Shown in pieces: positions 49,213 through 53,977 of a DNA stretch of 53,977 nucleotides (positions are counted from its first letter, which is position 1; each line of letters begins with the position of its first letter). The position numbers and the translations under genes were made by a program. Source of the DNA: an uncultured Chthonomonadaceae bacterium (GTDB lineage Bacteria; Armatimonadota; Fimbriimonadia; Fimbriimonadales; Fimbriimonadaceae); contig CAMLDW010000013.1 in the NCBI GenBank assembly GCA_946479035.1, positions 1-53,977 of the forward strand, written 5' to 3'. The notes under the pieces were generated by a model that did no database searches, was not told where the DNA came from, and saw only the letters and a program-made list of their open reading frames with translations.

Positions 49213-52080
49213 CTATCGGACCACGTTGATCGGAACGATCTTCCGCACGCGCTCGCCGTTCGGAGTCTCCGCAAGGATCTCCACTCGGTAGACGCCCGGT
49301 GCGACCGCCCTGTTCGCGCTGTCGCGAAGGTTCCAGTTCACCTGGTTCTGTCCGGCGCTGTCCGCCCGCCCGCGGGTCACGGCGTACACTTCCTTGCCTG
49401 CGCCCGAAAGGATCCGGACGGAGACCAGGGCGTCGGCCGAGAGCGCGTAACTGACCGTCATGATCTGGTCGATGCCGCGGCCAGGCGAACTGACCTCGAC
49501 GTTGCCGATCACGGGCCTTGATGCGCCGCCCTGCTCAAGCGAGATCACGAGCTCGCGCGTGCCTGCTTGGCTCGCGAAGTACGTATAGCCAGAAACGGAC
49601 CGCAGGTCGCGCACTTCGCCTGTCGCCAGGTCGGTGAGCTTGGCCCGCACGTTGCGCGGGATCGAAGGCAGGTTGGGCCACGTGACCGTCACGTCGCCAG
49701 CCTGCGAGTTGTTCACGTGGACGTGGAACTCGGTCTTCGTCTTCTTGTCGGTCATCGCTTGCGCGAGCCGGGTCGGCTGGCCGTTCATCGTGCCCTCGAT
49801 CACCATCTCCACAGCCATCGAAGGTGCCTGCGGCGGCTTGGGCAGCGTCAGCTTGGCGATCTTGCCGGAGTCCGCGACGTAGCCGAGGTAGTTGGACACG
49901 TCAGAGCCGTCGCTCGTGCGCGCTGCGAGCTGCAGGCGCCATTTCCGCTCGGTCTGCGTCCAGTCGTCGTCGGGATCCACCGCCCTGCCGGAGTTCGACA
50001 GGCCAGGAATATAGACCGGCGGCCACGACAGGTGGATGTCGTTGAACGTGTTAACGAAGATCCAATAGCCTTTGTGAGGCTCCAACTTTGAAGATTGGCT
50101 AGTCGTGAATCTGTACGATCCAGGCCCGTCGCCGCTCGTTCCGCGGTCCCACGTCGCCAAAGCGGAGCTCACGAACCCAAGGCTCACCATTTCTGACCAT
50201 GTGAACGAGTTTTGCGGGGCATCGTCCACCACCGCGACCAGCTCGCTCAGAGGCACCCCGTAGTTGTAAACGTTGCCGATCATGTTCCAGCCGTGATGGA
50301 TGGTGTAGATGAGTCCGCCGTTCGGAGTGTCGCCCGGAATCGAAGCGTTCTGCAGGTCGATGAACCCTTGGTCGGCTGTCGGCACGATCCAAACGCTCTC
50401 GCCGCGGTTTGCGGTTGAAGCCGGGATGTATGCCGACTGGCCCGGATCCCACTTGTAGGCGTGGAAGTCCACGTCCTGCTGCAGGCCGAGCACCGCGCCA
50501 AGCGAGTTGTCCGGGAACTCGTACGGGAACGTCACCTGCTGTGCGTTCGCCGCGATGCGAATGCGCGGAGTCGCGGCGACGCGGATACTGGTTTGAATCA
50601 CCTTCTGCCCACCGACCGATGCGACGTACGTCACAGTGATCGGCAGGTCGCCAAACGTTGTTCCGTCGGACTGGACCTGCCAGTCCACGAACCGCACTGC
50701 GTTCGGGCCGACGCTGTTGACCGACTTCTCAGTGGTCTCTCCCGGCATGAGCGAGAGCCCAGTAGGAAGCGTCAGGATGAACCGGACCTGAGGGATCGTT
50801 ATGTCCCTGTCGATGCGCGCAAACTGGTTGTCCACGTACGCGCGGATCGTCATCGGGTTCGGGCTCAGGTTGTCTTGCCCCGTCGGGTCGTAGTTGACCA
50901 GCTTCGGCGCGTCCACGACCGCGGCGTACGGGTCGTTGTAGTTGCTGACGCCCCAGTTGCTCTTCAGCACCTGGATGATGCGCCGCTTCTGGCCCGCGCC
51001 AACGACCGCCACCGAGTACTGCTGGACGACTGCGTGCTCAAGCACAGACACGTCGGCCTCTTCTACGGTGCCGGTATTGTCCCCGAACACGTTCATTCGG
51101 ACGTTGTTCTGGTACGAGGTGAAGAAGAAATCACCGATCCTGATCGCATCGGCGGCCGTCGCGCCCGCGAAAACGTTCTTCACCGGGTCGTACGAAATCT
51201 TTGACATTGACGCGTCAGGAGTGTTCGTCAAGTGCAGTCCGTAGTTCTCCGTCTGGCCGAACAAGTACTCGACCCATGCGGGGAACCGGTTGCTCGTCTT
51301 CAAGTAGTGGCGGTCCGTCCTGACAGGTCGCGTCGTCGGAGTGACGAAGAAGCCCGTCCAAGGCACGAACGTGTCCGGGATGAACTTGGTCGCAGCGAAG
51401 TTGAACGCCTGCAGCGCGAAGGACGCGTCGGCGCCGGACTGCGAGTCGACAGCTCCGTTAGTGTGCTGCGCGCCCCAGATGGCGAAGAGGAGACCGAGGG
51501 GCCGGGGGGCGGCGCCAAGGTTCTGGATGTCCCACCAGAGGATCGCCGCGTCGCCGATGTTGCGCACAGTCAGGCGGACGTCCACGTCCGCGTCCTGCCA
51601 CTCGCCAACCATGTACCGCTTCGAGACTCCCACGAACGCGAAGTTCAGGCCGCCGTCGCCGAACAGCGCTCCTCCGCCAGGTTCGTTCGTGTCCTTGGTG
51701 ATCCAACCGTAGCAGAAGTCGCCCACAGGGTCGGTAGGTGCGCCCATCGAGAGCGCAAGGTCGTCGTCGAAGCTGCTCTGGACAGAGCCAGTGCCGCCCA
51801 TGAAGAACGACAGCCGGCCCGCTGCGTCGAGCACCGTGCCGGGATAAAGAGGCAAACACAGGCCGGTCGCTGCGCTGCCCCATGTCGAAGTGCCGCTCAC
51901 GCCCATCGTCGCGCCGAAGAGTTCGTTCGCAATACCGTTGATGCCATAGTCGGGCGAGTACTGCGGCACTGGCGGCGTCGCGCTCATGTCCCAACACTCT
52001 GTAGACCAGCCTTGCGCTCGAGCCACTGGCGCGACAGCGAGCCCCACGAGCCCGCACAATACGATGTTTCTGACCTTCAT
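49213..52080 (-). CDS. large secreted protein with C-terminal FlgD-like Ig domain
   Basis: 955 residues with signal peptide RNIVLCGLVGLAVAPVARAQ. I do not recognise the N-terminal 450 residues, which are rich in aromatic and Gly residues. A beta-sandwich region follows at about 450-530. Residues about 860-955 match the FlgD Ig-like pattern (MTVSYALSADALVSVRILSG, NWNLRDSANRAVAPGVYRVE), often used as a sorting or spacer domain at the end of secreted proteins. The start is supported by AGGAAA about nine nt before the ATG. Long perfect hairpins lie on both sides of the gene (49169-49199 and 52102-52137). The role is probably structural at the cell surface; this is inference. Confidence 0.85.
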   Translation of the reverse strand: MKVRNIVLCGLVGLAVAPVARAQGWSTECWDMSATPPVPQYSPDYGINGIANELFGATMGVSGTSTWGSAATGLCLPLYPGTVLDAAGRLSFFMGGTGSVQSSFDDDLALSMGAPTDPVGDFCYGWITKDTNEPGGGALFGDGGLNFAFVGVSKRYMVGEWQDADVDVRLTVRNIGDAAILWWDIQNLGAAPRPLGLLFAIWGAQHTNGAVDSQSGADASFALQAFNFAATKFIPDTFVPWTGFFVTPTTRPVRTDRHYLKTSNRFPAWVEYLFGQTENYGLHLTNTPDASMSKISYDPVKNVFAGATAADAIRIGDFFFTSYQNNVRMNVFGDNTGTVEEADVSVLEHAVVQQYSVAVVGAGQKRRIIQVLKSNWGVSNYNDPYAAVVDAPKLVNYDPTGQDNLSPNPMTIRAYVDNQFARIDRDITIPQVRFILTLPTGLSLMPGETTEKSVNSVGPNAVRFVDWQVQSDGTTFGDLPITVTYVASVGGQKVIQTSIRVAATPRIRIAANAQQVTFPYEFPDNSLGAVLGLQQDVDFHAYKWDPGQSAYIPASTANRGESVWIVPTADQGFIDLQNASIPGDTPNGGLIYTIHHGWNMIGNVYNYGVPLSELVAVVDDAPQNSFTWSEMVSLGFVSSALATWDRGTSGDGPGSYRFTTSQSSKLEPHKGYWIFVNTFNDIHLSWPPVYIPGLSNSGRAVDPDDDWTQTERKWRLQLAARTSDGSDVSNYLGYVADSGKIAKLTLPKPPQAPSMAVEMVIEGTMNGQPTRLAQAMTDKKTKTEFHVHVNNSQAGDVTVTWPNLPSIPRNVRAKLTDLATGEVRDLRSVSGYTYFASQAGTRELVISLEQGGASRPVIGNVEVSSPGRGIDQIMTVSYALSADALVSVRILSGAGKEVYAVTRGRADSAGQNQVNWNLRDSANRAVAPGVYRVEILAETPNGERVRKIVPINVVR

Positions 52081-52101
52081 GTTCTTCGTTTCCTAGGTTC
52101 G

Positions 52102-52137
52102 CCCAGGCCCGCCGCTTACTCTTGCTGCGGGCCTGGG
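52102..52137 (-). terminator. perfect 11-bp hairpin between the two large secreted-protein genes
   Basis: CCCAGGCCCGC and GCGGGCCTGGG flank a 14-nt loop, downstream of the partial gene that ends at 52186. No U-tract. Confidence 0.5.
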
Positions 52138-52185
52138 TCTCGTCTGTCCATTCGCTCGGATTAGCCTAACTGGTCTTTGGGGCTC

Positions 52186-53977
52186 TCAGAGCCCGCCGCC
52201 CGGGCCAGGCCCCGGCGGGATGCCGGTACGCTTGAACCGACGCACCGCGCTATAGATATAGCGCTGCCTGTTCGCGTCCATCTTCGGGCCGGGGCTGTCC
52301 GCAGGATTGCGGGCGCCCACACGCCAGAACACGTCCACTGAGCCGGGGAAATACGACGATGTATCGATCGTCGGGGAGCTGACCGTCGAGCCGCCCGGCT
52401 CCGTCAGCTCGATGAACTCCGTCAGGGTCACAGTCTGGTTCCCGGTAGGGAACGCAGGGCTCGTCGACAGCTGGATCACATAGAACAGCTGCACCGAGAC
52501 CACCGGCCCCCGCACCGAGGAGAACTGGAACGTGATCGGAGTCGTCACGACCTGGTCCGGGTCCGGAGCGCGCAGCTCTGGACGGACGAGGGGCGTCGCT
52601 ATGCCGCTCGCGTTCACGCGCTTCGATAGGAAGTAGCACCACTCGTTCGTCTGGCCGGTCGTACCGCCTGTGGTGCCGCCTGTCGCCGTGCCGCCGGTCG
52701 TCGTGCCGCCGGTCGTCAACCCCGTCGTGCCGCCCGTCGTCGTGCCGCCCGTCGCGGTGCCGCCCGTCGCGGTGCCGCCCGTCGTGCCGGTCCCGCCCGT
52801 GCTCGAGCCGGGAAGGCTGAGGCCGCTCACGCGGTACACGACTTCCACCGAGTACTGGTATGGCGTGCCTGCGATCATCGCGTTTACCGCGGGGTCGCCT
52901 GCGTCGGGCAGGTCGTTGCACTGCGTGTTCGTGTCCACGCCCGTAAAGTCGTACCACGGGTTCGCGCCCGTCGGCGCGTTCGTGCCTACTGTGTCGTCGA
53001 TGACGTTGCCCTGGGTCCCGTCGGCCACCGCGACCGGCGAGAGCGAGCCGTCGTTGCGCCAGACCTGCCAGCGGAACGGCCCTTCTTGGTTGCCGCGAAG
53101 GAACGGGTCGCGGGTCCAGCTGATCATCACGCCCGCCTGGTCGCTGGCCGTCATCACGGCCTCAGCCTTCACCTTGGCGAGGGTCTCGTTGCTGCCGCGC
53201 CCTTGACCGAGCAGGAAGGCCAGCGCCAGTACGACCAGCAAGAGCGACACCAGCCCGCTATTGCTGCCGCTGCGAACGCCCCGGCTCGTCCGGGCTGTGC
53301 CGTTCGGCAGGATCTCCAGCATCGTCTTGTCAGGCGAGTACAGCGAGCGCACCTTGTCGCCCGGCTGAACGCCCTTGATCAGGCTCCCGAAGTTGATGAA
53401 CGCAGAGTCCGGGTCCACCGTCGAGACCGTCGCGTTGCCGACCTGGTCGTGGCCTCGGACGATGATCACAGGCATCCCGGGACGGAAGCCCGAGCGTGCG
53501 CCACGGTTGATCAGCGCCTGGTCCTTCAGCGTGTTCAGCACTGTCGCCGAAGGCAGCTGCCGGTTCTGCATGTCCCGGACCGCGTCGAACGCCATCGCGT
53601 TGATTGCGTCGCCGTACATCGTATTGTTCGCGACCTCGCCCGTGCGTACGCCGGACGAACCGATCGTCTGCGCGCCGTTGATCGTCAGGCCGCTCGCCAC
53701 GTCGCGCATCTCCATCGCTACGAGGATCCGAGCCTGCCGACCGTTGCCCACCGAGTCGACGTGCGCGTCGCGCACCTCGCCCGTCACGATCGTGTCCACG
53801 TTCAGGTTCTGGCCCAGACGGATCAGGGACGCCCTGTCCTTGGGTGCGGTCTGCCAGCCCAGCTCGTCGATCGTCCGCTTGATCGTCTCGTTCGGTACGA
53901 TGTCCGCCGTGCCGAGCTTCGCGAGCTCCTTGCGGACGGCCTCCGCCGCCATCGGTCCGAGCGCAGCGTTGTCGACG
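52186..53977 (-). CDS. envelope protein with CsgG-like N-terminal part, one membrane helix and a Gly/Thr repeat (5' end cut by window)
   Basis: The frame is open past the right edge (VDNAALGPMAAEAV... is still in frame), so the start is not in the window; at least 597 residues are present. The first visible 150 residues (NLNVDTIVTGEVRDAHVDSV, ARILVAMEMRDVASGLTING) resemble the nucleotide-free Rossmann-like core of CsgG/TolB-N type lipoproteins. A pilus-assembly-like linker follows (SGFRPGMPVIIVRG). One hydrophobic helix is VSLLLVVLALAFLLGQ (about 240-255 of the visible part). Then comes a fibronectin-like region, interrupted by a TGGT-rich repeat, and a second beta domain ending in a Pro-Gly tail. 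Family unknown; I would call it a cell-surface or secretion-associated protein. Confidence 0.8.
   Translation of the reverse strand, partial: VDNAALGPMAAEAVRKELAKLGTADIVPNETIKRTIDELGWQTAPKDRASLIRLGQNLNVDTIVTGEVRDAHVDSVGNGRQARILVAMEMRDVASGLTINGAQTIGSSGVRTGEVANNTMYGDAINAMAFDAVRDMQNRQLPSATVLNTLKDQALINRGARSGFRPGMPVIIVRGHDQVGNATVSTVDPDSAFINFGSLIKGVQPGDKVRSLYSPDKTMLEILPNGTARTSRGVRSGSNSGLVSLLLVVLALAFLLGQGRGSNETLAKVKAEAVMTASDQAGVMISWTRDPFLRGNQEGPFRWQVWRNDGSLSPVAVADGTQGNVIDDTVGTNAPTGANPWYDFTGVDTNTQCNDLPDAGDPAVNAMIAGTPYQYSVEVVYRVSGLSLPGSSTGGTGTTGGTATGGTATGGTTTGGTTGLTTGGTTTGGTATGGTTGGTTGQTNEWCYFLSKRVNASGIATPLVRPELRAPDPDQVVTTPITFQFSSVRGPVVSVQLFYVIQLSTSPAFPTGNQTVTLTEFIELTEPGGSTVSSPTIDTSSYFPGSVDVFWRVGARNPADSPGPKMDANRQRYIYSAVRRFKRTGIPPGPGPGGGL
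52655..52802. repeat. in-frame minisatellite encoding a Thr/Gly repeat
   Basis: About ten imperfect units of roughly 15 nt (plus-strand form GTGCCGCCCGTCGTC) encode TGGTT/TGGTA pentapeptides on the minus strand. The tract separates two beta-rich domains and is likely a flexible linker that varies in length between strains. Confidence 0.85.

Noticed and set aside
52655..52802. Periodic repeats as a possible CRISPR array
   Set aside because: The units are contiguous 15-nt codon repeats in frame within a gene, with no spacers.

Overview
The window is about 54 kb of GC-rich DNA from a diderm bacterium. It is most likely an Armatimonadota member of the Fimbriimonadia type (moderate confidence, about 0.6, inferred from protein style rather than any marker gene). 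The indications are a secreted prepilin with a C-terminal DG-type tail, a Bacillus-type HutG, menaquinone synthesis by the futalosine route (MqnE), an outer-membrane barrel protein resembling LptD, Tat-targeted Gfo/Idh and aldo/keto oxidoreductases, and many genes that appear to be transcribed without a leader. There are no insertion sequences, integrases, phage genes or CRISPR arrays, so this looks like ordinary chromosome. The genes at both window edges are cut.

Layout. 1-3.2 kb (minus): a Tat-exported Gfo/Idh oxidoreductase, a cyanophycinase-like peptidase and a VOC-fold protein. 3.3-9.1 kb (plus): a complete histidine-to-glutamate pathway, hutH, a small membrane protein, hutU, hutG and hutI. 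9.1-13.1 kb (minus): a soluble histidine kinase, a class V aminotransferase, a VanX-type dipeptidase and an FMN reductase. 13.1-14.5 kb: a prepilin gene preceded by a TPP riboswitch. 14.5-17.8 kb (plus): a sugar isomerase/epimerase, a HAD hydrolase, an unknown protein and mqnE, the last with a perfect palindrome at its predicted transcription start. 17.8-20.7 kb (minus): a GH2 beta-galactosidase carrying an in-frame palindromic insertion. 20.7-24.9 kb (plus): a beta-hydroxyacid dehydrogenase overlapping a three-gene BMP-type ABC importer that lacks its binding protein. 25-29 kb: a LolA-like secreted protein, an S41 protease and MgtE.

29-39.3 kb is rich in protein quality control: tilS, ftsH, a TPR protein, a YfhO-like membrane protein, two overlapping clpS paralogues, an RNHCP zinc protein, lon and hsp20. 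39.3-45.4 kb holds an S10 carboxypeptidase, tRNA-Val(CAC), two stand-alone MshEN (c-di-GMP-type) proteins with a MinD/FlhG-like ATPase, an aldo/keto reductase and nadB. 45.3-54 kb (minus) is a run of large secreted or envelope proteins, several of unknown function.

The strongest novelty is at 14.19-14.34 kb. A well-formed TPP aptamer sits directly upstream of a prepilin gene, not a thiamine gene. The 3' strand of its P1 helix can alternatively pair across the prepilin ribosome binding site, a geometry that predicts TPP turns translation on rather than off. A second, window-wide signal is a TANNNT-like -10 box placed 6-7 nt before the start codon of about ten genes, as expected for leaderless mRNAs.
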